Shown one piece after another: positions 15,033-24,927 of a stretch of DNA of 44,949 bases. The translations under genes and the position numbers were made by a program. Numbering within the stretch: the first letter of the stretch is position 1; each line of letters starts with the position of its first letter. The notes beneath the pieces are model-generated. The model was given only the letters and a program-made list of their open reading frames with translations. It made no database searches and was not told the DNA's origin. The DNA is from DAOSWM01 sp035380045. GTDB taxonomy: Bacteria; Bacteroidota; Bacteroidia; Bacteroidales; Tenuifilaceae. The DNA is taken from positions 1 through 44,949 of the forward strand of contig DAOSWM010000022.1 in assembly GCA_035380045.1 (NCBI GenBank). Reading direction: 5' to 3'.

Positions 15033-18000
15033 ATGAAAAACAAAAAGTTTTTATTTACCCTGCTGCTCGCAATCGTTGGGTTGTACGCCATGGGGCAAGT
15101 TACCACATCGGCACTTAGTGGTCAAGTGGTTGGTAGTTCTAACGAACCTCTTCCTGGTGCAACAATAATTGCCACACACGTTCCGTCAGGAACTCAGTAT
15201 GGTACATCAACAAACCCTGAGGGTCGTTTTAATCTCCAAGGGATGCGCACCGGCGGCCCATACACTGTAGAAGTAACTTTCATTGGATATTCCAAAGAGA
15301 CATTCTCAGAGATAAGTCTGTTTTTGGGGCAAACATTCAATTTGGATGTTGTTCTAAAAGACGAAATGTTAGAACTTAGTGAAATTGTGATTGTTGGCGT
15401 AAAGTCATCTGCGTTTAAAACGGATAAAACCGGAGCTGCCACAAACATATCTAATGAACAGCTAAAAGAGATACCAACTATTAACCGGAGCATTGAGGAT
15501 ATTGCCCGCATTTCGCCTTTTGCCAATGGGATGGGATTTGCCGGAGGAGATGGAAGGTCTACCAACTTTACTATCGACGGAGCAAACTTTAACAATAACT
15601 TTGGATTAAGCGATAATCTTCCTGGAGGGGGAAATCCAATTTCATTAGACGCTATTGAAGAAGTTCAGGTGGTTGTATCACCTTTCGATATTCGTCAGAC
15701 CAACTTCATTGGAGGAGGTATTAATGCTATTACAAAATCAGGTACAAACAAATTCTCCGCCTCACTATACAACTATTTCACAAACCAAAATATGAGGGGT
15801 AACAAAATTGGTGATAATGATTTTGGTGTTCGCGATGAAGAATCTAAAAAGATTTACGGTGTAACACTAGGTGGTCCAATTATAAAAAACAAGCTGTTCT
15901 TTTTTGTAAACGGTGAATTCGAGTTACGTCCAGAACAAGTAGTAATCTGGAGACCATCTCAGGACGGGATTGCCAATACAGATCTCATGCTATCACGTGC
16001 AAGTGTTTCTGATATGGAGCAAGTAAAGCAGCACCTAATTGCTAACTATGGTTATGATCCTGGATCATACAATGATTACCCTGCTGATATAAGCAACAGA
16101 AAACTTTTAGCTCGTATTGATTGGAACATTAACCATGCGAATAAGCTGAGCCTAAGATACAACTACACAATGAATCAGTCATGGAATCCAACTAATGGTA
16201 ACTCAACAGATGCCGGATTCCGTAACAGGGCTATGAATCGTATTTCGCAATATTCCATGGCCTTCTCAAATTCTACATATTCCATGGACAACATTGTGAA
16301 CTCATTCTCACTTGATCTCAATAGCCGTTTCTCGAATAGTGTTTCTAACCAGTTTTTAGTAACCTACACCAAAATAAATGATATGAGAGGTTCCAATTCT
16401 GAGCCATTCCCATTTATTGATATCATGTATGGTGTAAATGAAGATGATTCACAAATACTTGAACCTTACATTTCTGCTGGCTATGAACTATTCACATGGA
16501 ACAATGGTGTTAACAACAATATATTTAACGTTGTTGATAATGTGAACTTTTTTGTAAATGATCATAAATTTACATTAGGAGCCAATTTTGAGTATCAAAT
16601 GGCAAACAATTCATACATGAGGAACGGAACAGGATATTATCGATATGCCAGCTTAGAAGATTTCTTAAACCAAGCAGCACCAAGGGACTTTGCACTTACC
16701 TACGGCTATGCAGGAGAGAAAAATCCTGCTGCAGAAGTTGCCTTTAATCAGGTTGGTGTATACGCACAGGACGAGTGGACTGTTAACTCAAAACTAAAAT
16801 TCAATGTAGGGATGCGTGTTGATTACTTGAAATATGTAGATAATATTATCAGGAACAACGCTATATACGATCTAGATTTTGGAGGGAAAAAGATTGATAC
16901 GGGGGAATGGCCTACAGCCAAAGTTCAGGTTTCGCCCCGATTAGGTTTTATTTGGGATATTAAGGGAGATCAAACCATGAAGTTACGTGGTGGTACTGGA
17001 ATGTTTGCAGGCAGATTGCCTTTGGTGTTCTTTACCAATATGCCCACCAACTCAGGAATGGTTCAAGGCAGCTATGCAGCCGTTACAAGGTACGATGGTG
17101 CTACGGGGATTATCACAAGTGTTGATCCTAACCTAGCATTACTTGCTGGGCCTATGATTACAGATGTTAACCAAATGATAGAACTTTTAGGCCTTCCAAA
17201 TACTATTTCTCCCGAAGACGGTGTATTGCCTCGGGATATTAATGGTATAGATCCTAATTTCAAGATGCCTCAAGTTTGGAAAACTTCCTTAGCATATGAA
17301 TACAATGCCCCTACATCCTTCCCATTATCAGTAACTCTAGAAGGAATCTTTACTCAAACCCTCAACGGGGTTATGCTAAAGAACTACAACCTAAAGCAAC
17401 CCGATGAAAGCTGGCAACGTTTCAACGGACCTGACGATAGGTACATTTATCCGGCAATCGACGATTTGACATACACAACCAGAAATGCATACATCCTTTC
17501 AAATAATAGTGATGGATGGGGAGCGATAGGAAACATTTCAATTTTTGCTGAGCCTATCAATAATTTAAAAATGATGTTTGCATACACACAAACCGAGTCA
17601 AAGGAGATCTCTGGCATGCCAGGTAGTAATGCAGCATCTGCTTATAACGGGCTTATTCAAATAAACGGACCTCACTTACCGTTAGTTCAACGTTCTCAGT
17701 TCGTTATTCCATCAAAAGCAATTGCATCTGTATCATACAGAATTCCATATGCAAAGGATTACATGGCCACTACTGTTAACCTACTTTACTCTGGGTATTC
17801 ACCTTATGGGAACAGTTTTACATATTCAAATGATATGAACGGTGATGGAATCGCAACTGATCTAATTTACATTCCAAAAGAAAAAGGGGATATAAATTTC
17901 ATTAGCGATGCTGATGAGAATGCATTCTTTGCTTTCGTTGAGCAAGATAAATACTTGAGTAAACATAAAGGGGAATACGCAGAAGCTTATGCCGCAAGGG

Positions 18001-18320
18001 CACCTTGGGTTAACCGTTTTGATTTGCGTTTCACACAAGACTTCAATGTTTTCGTTAGCAATCAAAAAAACACCATACAACTCACTCTTGACTTCGTTAA
18101 TTTTGGAAACTTAATTTATAGTAAGTGGGGTATTCCACAAAACATGTACATAAGCAATAATGGCCAAATTCTTAATTACGAAGGAATGGATGCTGAAAGA
18201 AATCCAAGTTTTTCGATGGCTACAGATGACGAAGGTAATTTCTTAAAGGAAACATACTCAACTTACTATAACTATACAGAAGTTTGGTATCTCCAAATTG
18301 GAGCAAGATATATTTTCTAA
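15033..18320 (+). CDS. TonB-dependent receptor, Oar-like
   Basis: This large outer-membrane protein of 1095 residues has a signal peptide (cleavage near 21), a CarboxypepD_reg domain (about 27-110: SALSGQVVGSSNEPLPGATI), a plug domain (about 125-240, with NAITKSGTNKFSASLYNYFT), and a long beta-barrel ending in aromatic Phe (QIGARYIF). The arrangement, with the plug segment rich in FTIDGANFNNNFG, is the Oar-type subfamily. These take up or bind larger substrates using TonB-ExbBD energy; the substrate is unknown. No SusD-like partner is encoded next to it, so it is not a classic polysaccharide utilisation locus. A strong terminator follows at 18406-18438, making it a single-gene transcript. Confidence 0.93.
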   Translation: MKNKKFLFTLLLAIVGLYAMGQVTTSALSGQVVGSSNEPLPGATIIATHVPSGTQYGTSTNPEGRFNLQGMRTGGPYTVEVTFIGYSKETFSEISLFLGQTFNLDVVLKDEMLELSEIVIVGVKSSAFKTDKTGAATNISNEQLKEIPTINRSIEDIARISPFANGMGFAGGDGRSTNFTIDGANFNNNFGLSDNLPGGGNPISLDAIEEVQVVVSPFDIRQTNFIGGGINAITKSGTNKFSASLYNYFTNQNMRGNKIGDNDFGVRDEESKKIYGVTLGGPIIKNKLFFFVNGEFELRPEQVVIWRPSQDGIANTDLMLSRASVSDMEQVKQHLIANYGYDPGSYNDYPADISNRKLLARIDWNINHANKLSLRYNYTMNQSWNPTNGNSTDAGFRNRAMNRISQYSMAFSNSTYSMDNIVNSFSLDLNSRFSNSVSNQFLVTYTKINDMRGSNSEPFPFIDIMYGVNEDDSQILEPYISAGYELFTWNNGVNNNIFNVVDNVNFFVNDHKFTLGANFEYQMANNSYMRNGTGYYRYASLEDFLNQAAPRDFALTYGYAGEKNPAAEVAFNQVGVYAQDEWTVNSKLKFNVGMRVDYLKYVDNIIRNNAIYDLDFGGKKIDTGEWPTAKVQVSPRLGFIWDIKGDQTMKLRGGTGMFAGRLPLVFFTNMPTNSGMVQGSYAAVTRYDGATGIITSVDPNLALLAGPMITDVNQMIELLGLPNTISPEDGVLPRDINGIDPNFKMPQVWKTSLAYEYNAPTSFPLSVTLEGIFTQTLNGVMLKNYNLKQPDESWQRFNGPDDRYIYPAIDDLTYTTRNAYILSNNSDGWGAIGNISIFAEPINNLKMMFAYTQTESKEISGMPGSNAASAYNGLIQINGPHLPLVQRSQFVIPSKAIASVSYRIPYAKDYMATTVNLLYSGYSPYGNSFTYSNDMNGDGIATDLIYIPKEKGDINFISDADENAFFAFVEQDKYLSKHKGEYAEAYAARAPWVNRFDLRFTQDFNVFVSNQKNTIQLTLDFVNFGNLIYSKWGIPQNMYISNNGQILNYEGMDAERNPSFSMATDDEGNFLKETYSTYYNYTEVWYLQIGARYIF

Positions 18321-18405
18321 ACATCTGAAAGTTGTATATATGTCGATCAATTATATTCGATGCTTGATTGACCTTTGAATAGTAACTTTTCATACTTTAA
18401 TAATG

Positions 18406-18438
18406 AGGCTGCCTCACATTCGAGGCAGCCTTTTTTTA
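18406..18438 (+). terminator. Rho-independent terminator after the Oar-like receptor
   Basis: A 10-bp stem (18406-18415 with 18422-18431), a 6-nt loop and a run of seven T residues follow the receptor gene by 85 bp. Confidence 0.88.
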
Positions 18439-18487
18439 TTACTACTACCACAAAAATAATTTTGGATATAATACTTCTGCTTGCTAA

Positions 18488-18517
18488 CTTGTCCACCCTT
18501 TTTCCTTAATAAATTTA
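18488..18517 (+). promoter_or_regulatory. Possible promoter of the second TonB-dependent receptor
   Basis: CTTG (18488-18491), an 18-bp spacer and TAAATTTA (18510-18517) resemble the -33 and -7 elements with one mismatch each. The start codon is at 18582, implying a leader of about 58 nt. Confidence 0.3.
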
Positions 18518-18581
18518 CACACAACAACATGCTATTGCACTTGTTGTCAAATATATAAATAAACTAATTGATTAATTAAAC

Positions 18582-21137
18582 ATGAGTAAACATTTACTTA
18601 AAGCATTTGCTACCCTACTACTTTTAGCTACAGCAAATTTGCTCTCACTAGCGCAGGGAACCGTTAAGGGCGTTGTTGTCGATGCCATTAACCAGGAACC
18701 ACTTATTGGTGCAACCATAATGGTTGAGGGAACAACTACAGGGGTAAGCTCTCTTCTCGATGGATCGTTTTCCCTATCAATTCCCGATGGGAAATACACC
18801 GTTATTATTAGTTTCATTGGCTTTTCGGATAAGAAGATAGATGTTGAAGGAAAGGGAGTAACCGATTTAGGGAGAATTGAACTCCAGAGCGAAACAGTTG
18901 ACCTAGAGGAGATTATGATAGTTTCCTCCATCGTACGGGATAGGCAAACCCCCGTTGCAGTTTCAACCATAAAAGCAGAAGTTATTGTTGAAAAACTTGG
19001 AACTCAGGAGTTCCCTGAGGTATTGAAGTCAACTCCCAGCGTGTACTCTACAGCTGCAGGGGGTGGCTATGGCGATGGCCGTATTAACCTTCGAGGGTTC
19101 GACTCAAATAACATTGGAATGTTAATAAATGGTGTGCCTGTAAACGATATGGAAAGCGGAAAGGTATACTGGAGTAACTGGGCTGGCCTTTCAGATGTTA
19201 CACAATCAATGCAGGTGCAACGCGGACTGGGTGCTTCAAGGCTTGCCCTAAGTTCTGTTGGTGGAACCATAAACATTGTTACTCGAAGCACCGATGCTAA
19301 AAAGGGAGGAAGCGTATCCTATGGAGTTGGAAACGATGGGTACCAAAAGGTTTCCCTAACCCTCTCAACCGGGCTGCTCGATAATGGCTGGGCAATAACC
19401 GCTTCGGGAAGCAAAACCGTGGGCGATGGTTACATTATGGGCGGAAACTTCGATGCATGGTCGTACTTCTTTAATATTAGCAAGAGAATCAACGACAACC
19501 ACACCCTTTCCCTAACAGCGTTTGGAGCCCCACAGTGGCACAACCAGCGTTACACCCGGCAGCTAATTCAAACCTACCGTACCAACAAGGATGGAATACG
19601 CTACAACCCCGATATGGGCTACAAAAATGGCGAAGTTTACACAACATCGTACAACTACTACCACAAACCCCAAATATCGTTGAACCATAGCTGGAGCATC
19701 GCTCCATCAACAACACTTTCAACCTCGGCGTATATTTCCCTGTCGAAGGGAGGAGGAAGAAGGGTTTATGGTGACCAATCGTCCTGGCTATGGTACGATA
19801 GGTACACTGGGCTTCCCTCCGAAAACACGAAACTTACTCCTGATGGCTACCTCGATTTAGATGCCGTAATGCAAGCAAACAAAGAGTCTATTGAGTCTCA
19901 GGCAATTATTGCAAATGCGGTAAACTCGCACGATTGGTACGGGATGCTTTCCACGTTAATCCATGATATTGATAACCTAAAACTTACCGGTGGGCTCGAT
20001 TTACGTTACTACAAGGGCTACCATATGTATGTGATTGACGATTTGCTTGGTGGTGAGTATTTCTTGAATACAAGTGATATAAATCGCCCCGAAAACACTC
20101 TCCTTCACGAGGGAGATATTGTGAACTACCATAACCTGGGAGAAGTTGGCTGGGCCGGACTTTTTGCGCAAGCCGAATACGTAACCTCTCTTTACTCGGC
20201 ATTCCTATCAGCATCGATTTCCGAAACGGCCTACCGTAGGACCGACTACTTTAACTACCTCGACAGCGATCCTCTACAGCAAACCGACTGGAAAGGGTTT
20301 ATGGCATACAGCGTTAAAGGTGGAGCCAACTACAACATTTCAGACGCACACAATGTATTTGTTAATACGGGTTACTTTACCCGCGCCCCCTACATGCGAT
20401 ACGTATACTTGAACAATGAGAACGAATTAAACGATGGCGTGAAGCACGAACGTGTTTTCTCAGTTGAATTTGGCTACGGTTACAGAAGTAGAATTCTTAG
20501 CGCAAACCTAAGCCTTTACCGTACAAACTGGCTCGATAAGGCTCTTACACGAAGCGTTGCCGATGTAACAGCAAACATTACTGGCCTTAACGCTCTTCAC
20601 CAAGGAATTGAAGCAGACCTTATTTTCAAACCAACTGAAGAGTTAGATGTAAGGGCTATGATCTCCATTGGCGATTGGGTTTGGACTGATGATGTAGTTG
20701 CTGACCTTTTCGACGACGAACAGCAACTTATCGCTACCGCTGAAGTTTACGCTGGCGGTTTACATGTGGGCGATGCTGCCCAAACAACCGCAGCGGTTGG
20801 CTTCGACTACGAGGTACTTCCCCGCTTCAAAATTGGAATGGACATTAACCATTACGACAGGCTCTACTCGTTTTTTGAAGTTGAAAACAGGGGAGACATT
20901 AAGCAAAAAGGAATTGATGCCTGGGAGCTACCATCCTACCAACTCCTTGATTTAAGCGTTAGGTACGACTTTAAAATTGGATCGCAGAAAGCTTCAATTT
21001 TCGGAAAAGTAAACAATATCCTTGATACCGAGGTTATTAGAGATGCCACGGATGGTAGTAGTCACGATTATAAAACCGCTTTGGTTTACTTTGGGGCTGG
21101 CAGAACCTGGAGCATGTCGCTTAGACTTAAGTTTTAA
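18582..21137 (+). CDS. TonB-dependent receptor with CarboxypepD_reg domain
   Basis: The 851-residue outer-membrane receptor has a signal peptide (about 1-25), a CarboxypepD_reg domain (about 27-110: GTVKGVVVDAINQEPLIGAT), a plug domain (about 118-230, with RINLRGFDSNNIGMLINGVP and GTINIVTR), and a beta-barrel ending in SLRLKF. It is much shorter than the upstream Oar-like protein and belongs to a different subgroup, closer to siderophore/small-ligand receptors in size. The lipoprotein gene begins 24 bp after its stop, so the two form an operon. That lipoprotein takes the position a SusD-like protein would take, but it has no SusD features. The ligand is unknown. Confidence 0.93.
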   Translation: MSKHLLKAFATLLLLATANLLSLAQGTVKGVVVDAINQEPLIGATIMVEGTTTGVSSLLDGSFSLSIPDGKYTVIISFIGFSDKKIDVEGKGVTDLGRIELQSETVDLEEIMIVSSIVRDRQTPVAVSTIKAEVIVEKLGTQEFPEVLKSTPSVYSTAAGGGYGDGRINLRGFDSNNIGMLINGVPVNDMESGKVYWSNWAGLSDVTQSMQVQRGLGASRLALSSVGGTINIVTRSTDAKKGGSVSYGVGNDGYQKVSLTLSTGLLDNGWAITASGSKTVGDGYIMGGNFDAWSYFFNISKRINDNHTLSLTAFGAPQWHNQRYTRQLIQTYRTNKDGIRYNPDMGYKNGEVYTTSYNYYHKPQISLNHSWSIAPSTTLSTSAYISLSKGGGRRVYGDQSSWLWYDRYTGLPSENTKLTPDGYLDLDAVMQANKESIESQAIIANAVNSHDWYGMLSTLIHDIDNLKLTGGLDLRYYKGYHMYVIDDLLGGEYFLNTSDINRPENTLLHEGDIVNYHNLGEVGWAGLFAQAEYVTSLYSAFLSASISETAYRRTDYFNYLDSDPLQQTDWKGFMAYSVKGGANYNISDAHNVFVNTGYFTRAPYMRYVYLNNENELNDGVKHERVFSVEFGYGYRSRILSANLSLYRTNWLDKALTRSVADVTANITGLNALHQGIEADLIFKPTEELDVRAMISIGDWVWTDDVVADLFDDEQQLIATAEVYAGGLHVGDAAQTTAAVGFDYEVLPRFKIGMDINHYDRLYSFFEVENRGDIKQKGIDAWELPSYQLLDLSVRYDFKIGSQKASIFGKVNNILDTEVIRDATDGSSHDYKTALVYFGAGRTWSMSLRLKF

Positions 21138-21161
21138 TTTCTTACTCAAATAGTAATTGCT

Positions 21162-22508
21162 ATGAAAAATACAAAACACATCATACTTTTCAACGCTCTA
21201 CTGGTAATGCTACTGGCTAGCAGCTGCGAACCAAACAAGGAGCTTTATGAGCTACTCGATGCCGACCAGAAACCGTATAAAAAAGCCATTGAGTTCACTC
21301 TAACTTCCGACGACTACAACTCGTTTGGAGGAACGATAAAAGAATACCAAGCGTTTAATGATACCCTACCTGCAAAAGACAATATCCCAACTCTACTAAG
21401 CAATAAATACATTGCCTTAAACATTGAGAGCAGCGCACAGGTTACCTTTAACCACCTCATGATTCATCCTTTGTGGTGGGACTCAGGCTTTGGTTACGAG
21501 CTAACCAAGGATGACTACAATTATATTGGTGTTGACGGGGAATTCTCCGAGGAGAACCCTTCCACACAGTACCTACCTTTCTTCCTTCTTAAAAAATTCC
21601 CTGAAGCAGAAGAGGATGACATGCAGAAGGTTATTTATAAATACCTTCTGGAAGAGGAAACCATTCTTAATATGGATGAGTACCAGTTTAATGGCTCCGA
21701 GTGGGTTTTCCAAACTACTACTGAGAATATTCCGTTTGTTGGTTACGAGCTAACCGATGATGATTACTTTGTGCTAGGCGGAGAAATTGCAGAAAACAAC
21801 AACTTTAGCGAAACCTCAAACCCCGATAATTACCTTCCGGTTTTCCTTAAAAACAAATTTCCATACGACCCTGTTCTTTCAGTAAGGGTTGTAAAGTACA
21901 AATTCTACGAATCGTCGAAAGCAGTAATTGAAAAGATTGATAAGTATGTATTTAACGGGATAGTATGGGAAAAAACATCGGAAATTGAGGAGAGAACCGA
22001 GCAGTACGTTTATGGTGAACAGGGATGGGCTTTTGATCCAACTGTAACCTATAAAATGACCAAAGACGACTACATGTACATTGCGGTTAACGACCCCATT
22101 CCCCACCCTACCTACGATGACTTTGGCTACTACTATGGAGCCAGCGCCTACTACAGCAACTTCGATATTCGCCTAATAGGCAGACGACTAAATACAAAGG
22201 ATGATGGCACCTACTGGGATCCGGAGCTGGGCGAAATATTCGACAACAATGGCGAACAGGCTGCTATGGATAAAATGATGAGCCGAATTTCGGAGGAAGG
22301 AATTCTAATGTTCCTCGAGTACCGTTTCCCCGATGCTGTCTCCCAGATTGGTGGAGTTGATGTTCACTACATCATTCAGTTCGAAACTTTCGCCGATGGA
22401 TTCATACGTAAATACCCTGAAGTTGAGTACAAATGTGTTGGCTCAAGCCCTGCAAAATTTGAGTTTATAGAACTTCGCGGATTCTATGATAACGAAGAGG
22501 AAGAGTAA
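21162..22508 (+). CDS. Surface lipoprotein with repeated [YF]xLTxDDY motifs
   Basis: The 448-residue protein has a lipoprotein signal ending ASSC (Cys22). Four related segments begin FTLTSDDYNSFGG (45), YELTKDDYNYIG (112), YELTDDDYFVLGG (195) and YKMTKDDYMYIAV (297). Each is followed, where complete, by a YLPxFLxxKFP block and a YKYxxE strand. Between them are Y-x-[FY]-x(3,4)-W segments (DEYQFNGSEW, DKYVFNGIVW, EQYVYGEQGW). I do not recognise a characterised family, though similar LTDxDY repeats occur in Bacteroidota secreted proteins. Being 24 bp after a TonB-dependent receptor, it is likely a surface-exposed partner that captures the ligand. A bidirectional terminator follows. Confidence 0.8.
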   Translation: MKNTKHIILFNALLVMLLASSCEPNKELYELLDADQKPYKKAIEFTLTSDDYNSFGGTIKEYQAFNDTLPAKDNIPTLLSNKYIALNIESSAQVTFNHLMIHPLWWDSGFGYELTKDDYNYIGVDGEFSEENPSTQYLPFFLLKKFPEAEEDDMQKVIYKYLLEEETILNMDEYQFNGSEWVFQTTTENIPFVGYELTDDDYFVLGGEIAENNNFSETSNPDNYLPVFLKNKFPYDPVLSVRVVKYKFYESSKAVIEKIDKYVFNGIVWEKTSEIEERTEQYVYGEQGWAFDPTVTYKMTKDDYMYIAVNDPIPHPTYDDFGYYYGASAYYSNFDIRLIGRRLNTKDDGTYWDPELGEIFDNNGEQAAMDKMMSRISEEGILMFLEYRFPDAVSQIGGVDVHYIIQFETFADGFIRKYPEVEYKCVGSSPAKFEFIELRGFYDNEEEE

Positions 22509-22525
22509 ACTCAATTTTTCATCAT

Positions 22526-22570
22526 AAAATAATAGAGGGGATCGAAAAGTTCGATCCCCTCTATTATTTT
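22526..22570. terminator. Bidirectional terminator between convergent genes
   Basis: A 21-bp perfect stem (22526-22546 with 22550-22570) has a 3-nt loop and A/T runs at both ends, so it can stop transcripts from both directions. It separates the repeat lipoprotein (plus) from the T9SS protein (minus). Confidence 0.92.
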
Positions 22571-22592
22571 TATGGTACTGTGATAATATCTC

Positions 22593-24836
22593 TTACTTCT
22601 TAACCATCTTTACAACCGAGTACTGTCCTTTGTCGTTCTCAAAACGAATGAGGTAAACACCCTTTGATAGTTTAGATGAATTAATTACCATGGAGTTACT
22701 TGCATTCTCAACGTTAATAACAACCTGTCCCAAAATATTATGAATAATTGCGCGGGTAATTGTGCCATTCACATTCTCAACATTAATCTGATCGTTAAAT
22801 GGATTTGGGAAAACCGATGGCTTAGCGAAAGTATTCGCATCAACGCTGGTAGCCTCAACCATATCGGCAAGTGAGCGTGGGAAAATTTGCATATCTTCAT
22901 TATACTGTGATACGATAGCAACCATATCAACCGGAACGGTTGGAATTTCGGTATCAAAGTAATCTAACGCCGAAGACATGCTAGGTGTACGAAGAACGCT
23001 GGTACCACTGGCATCGAAAATATCATACGATTTACTTGGCGAAAAGGTAGTCTCATCGGTATCGAACTCAACGCCAAGCACCTTAACAAGCATCGACTGA
23101 TGGTCGGTTGTTAGCTCGCTTAGGGTAACTTCAAGTGGGGTAACCTCGTTTCCTGTTGATGTAGCAGCTCCTGGATCCTCTACCGGGATAAACTGAATCA
23201 ACCCAGCGTAACTTGAAAGCGTACCTTTAATTCCAGTAACACCGTCGTATAAATTATACACGGTGGTAATAATTTCATCATCATCGTCAATTACAATTGC
23301 TCCGGTTGCATCCTGAATATACTTCTGGTTACGTTGTCCGTGCTGGTGTGTAATTATTGCCTCACCTGTCAAATGGTAAATTATGCTTCCCTCCTCCTGT
23401 TGACGTAGAGTTGCGATATCAGCAACCTCAATAGCTTCAGGAGCGTCCTCAATAGTAACATCATCTACGTACCACTGGTGCGCATTTTCCCCCTGATAAA
23501 CGAATGCGATGTACACAACAGAACCCGCATATTCAGAAAGATCAATAATTTTTTGAGTATAGTTGTTGATGCTCTCTTCCGATTCGTAAATATCAACAAA
23601 ATCATTATGCTCAGGAACTCCGCTTCCGGTTGAAATTTTCACACCGCTATACCCATAATCGGTCATTAGTCCATTCTTTTCGTAGAATTTCAGCAGTTTT
23701 TCACCCTCTGCAGGGATGCTAATTTGAGGAGAAACCAACCACGAATCAGCGGCTCCGCTTTGAACAAAATTATGGAACGCTGCGGCTTCACCACCATTGG
23801 CTGCAGTTGTTGTTGCCCATGAGCCGTCGCCTAAACTGAATGCATGCCAGGTAGAAGGGGGAACGGCCTCCTCAAAACCTTCGGTCCAAGGAAACTCCTC
23901 TACCATATCGTCGCTAACGGCAACAAGCACCAAAGTTTTGGTAATATCCTCACCTGCTACAACCATTTCTCCCGTACGGGTATGATAGCCTGTCTTCACC
24001 ACCGAGTAGTTGTATGTACCAGTCGATATTTCTTCAAAAACATAATTTCCTGCTGCGTTTTCAACCTCGTTGAAAGTAACTACAGCATCAGTTATTGCCT
24101 CATCATTTTCACCTATTATATTAAAGGTAATGGTGTAGGTTGGCTCCTCCTCGGCGGGTTCAAAATCGGAAGCGAAACGGGCAGTAATCTGCATGGTTTC
24201 ACCGTACTGCCGTACAATAACCTTTATATTCTGGGCAGCAGAGGGAATGGTGTTGCCAATGTAATCAGCCTCGTAGAACTCCGTTCTAAACACTGCTGCA
24301 CCAGACTCGTCGGTAACATTGTAGTTTTTCCCAGTGGCAAAATTGCTCCCAATATCTTCGGCATCGAAACGTACTCCGTTTACCAACACCAAACGACACT
24401 GATCGTCTGCAGTTAAATCGGCCAAAGTTCTTTCTACATAAGTTTCTTCGTTAGCAGTTGACGTTGCGGCGGGAGGGTTTACTGTTGGAGTAAACTGGAG
24501 AAGATTGTTGTAGGCGCTCAACTTTCCCTGAAGCCCGGTAATTCCATCACCAACAGAGTATTCAGAAGTGATAATTCCATCATTATCATCTATCTCAATT
24601 CCTCCGGTTGCATCCTGTACCCATTTCTTATTACGGTAACTTTGCTGATAAATTAGTATTACTTCACCAGTAATCAGGTACTCTGTGTCGGTACCAACCT
24701 CTTGTGCGCGGAGGTCGGCAATGGTTGCCACTTCAACAACCTCTTTGCTTCCGTTGGTTCCCTGCGCTGCTACATTTTGAACTGCCAGAAAACTAACAAG
24801 TACTACAAACATCGATAATAAAGTAAATTTTCTCAT
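22593..24836 (-). CDS. T9SS-exported protein: duplicated OB-fold modules flanking an adhesin domain
   Basis: The 747-residue secreted protein has a signal peptide (about 1-25) and an OB-fold module (about 36-225; IADLRAQE, WVQDATGGIEI, ITARFASDFE). It continues with a carboxypeptidase-regulatory-like beta-sandwich (about 232-303) and a choice-of-anchor-J/cleaved-adhesin domain (about 315-465, PWTEGFEE, WLVSPQISIP, WYVDDVTIED). A second OB-fold module (about 468-660; IATLRQQE, YIQDATGAIVI) and a type A T9SS sorting domain (about 672-747, VFPNPFNDQINV) complete it. The two modules are clear internal duplicates. The OB-folds resemble DUF5689 and the YhcR/ExeM-type OB-fold of secreted nucleases, but no nuclease domain is present. 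It should be displayed or released at the cell surface. It converges on a TonB receptor-lipoprotein operon. Confidence 0.85.
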   Translation of the reverse strand: MRKFTLLSMFVVLVSFLAVQNVAAQGTNGSKEVVEVATIADLRAQEVGTDTEYLITGEVILIYQQSYRNKKWVQDATGGIEIDDNDGIITSEYSVGDGITGLQGKLSAYNNLLQFTPTVNPPAATSTANEETYVERTLADLTADDQCRLVLVNGVRFDAEDIGSNFATGKNYNVTDESGAAVFRTEFYEADYIGNTIPSAAQNIKVIVRQYGETMQITARFASDFEPAEEEPTYTITFNIIGENDEAITDAVVTFNEVENAAGNYVFEEISTGTYNYSVVKTGYHTRTGEMVVAGEDITKTLVLVAVSDDMVEEFPWTEGFEEAVPPSTWHAFSLGDGSWATTTAANGGEAAAFHNFVQSGAADSWLVSPQISIPAEGEKLLKFYEKNGLMTDYGYSGVKISTGSGVPEHNDFVDIYESEESINNYTQKIIDLSEYAGSVVYIAFVYQGENAHQWYVDDVTIEDAPEAIEVADIATLRQQEEGSIIYHLTGEAIITHQHGQRNQKYIQDATGAIVIDDDDEIITTVYNLYDGVTGIKGTLSSYAGLIQFIPVEDPGAATSTGNEVTPLEVTLSELTTDHQSMLVKVLGVEFDTDETTFSPSKSYDIFDASGTSVLRTPSMSSALDYFDTEIPTVPVDMVAIVSQYNEDMQIFPRSLADMVEATSVDANTFAKPSVFPNPFNDQINVENVNGTITRAIIHNILGQVVINVENASNSMVINSSKLSKGVYLIRFENDKGQYSVVKMVKK

Positions 24837-24897
24837 AATAAAGTGATTAAGTTAAAAATATGGTACAAAAAAAAATCTTTCATTATTTTAATAACTA

Positions 24898-24927
24898 CAA
24901 AAGTAAAAAATTAAGGCTATAACCAAA
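24898..24927 (-). promoter_or_regulatory. Bacteroidota-type promoter of the T9SS protein gene
   Basis: On the minus strand, -33 TTTG (24924-24927), an 18-bp spacer and -7 TACTTTTG (24898-24905, exact TAnnTTTG) lie 61 bp before the start codon. Confidence 0.6.

Noticed and set aside
15033..22508. Polysaccharide utilisation locus (SusC/SusD)
   Set aside because: Neither receptor has an adjacent SusD-like gene and no glycoside hydrolases or regulators of that type are present.
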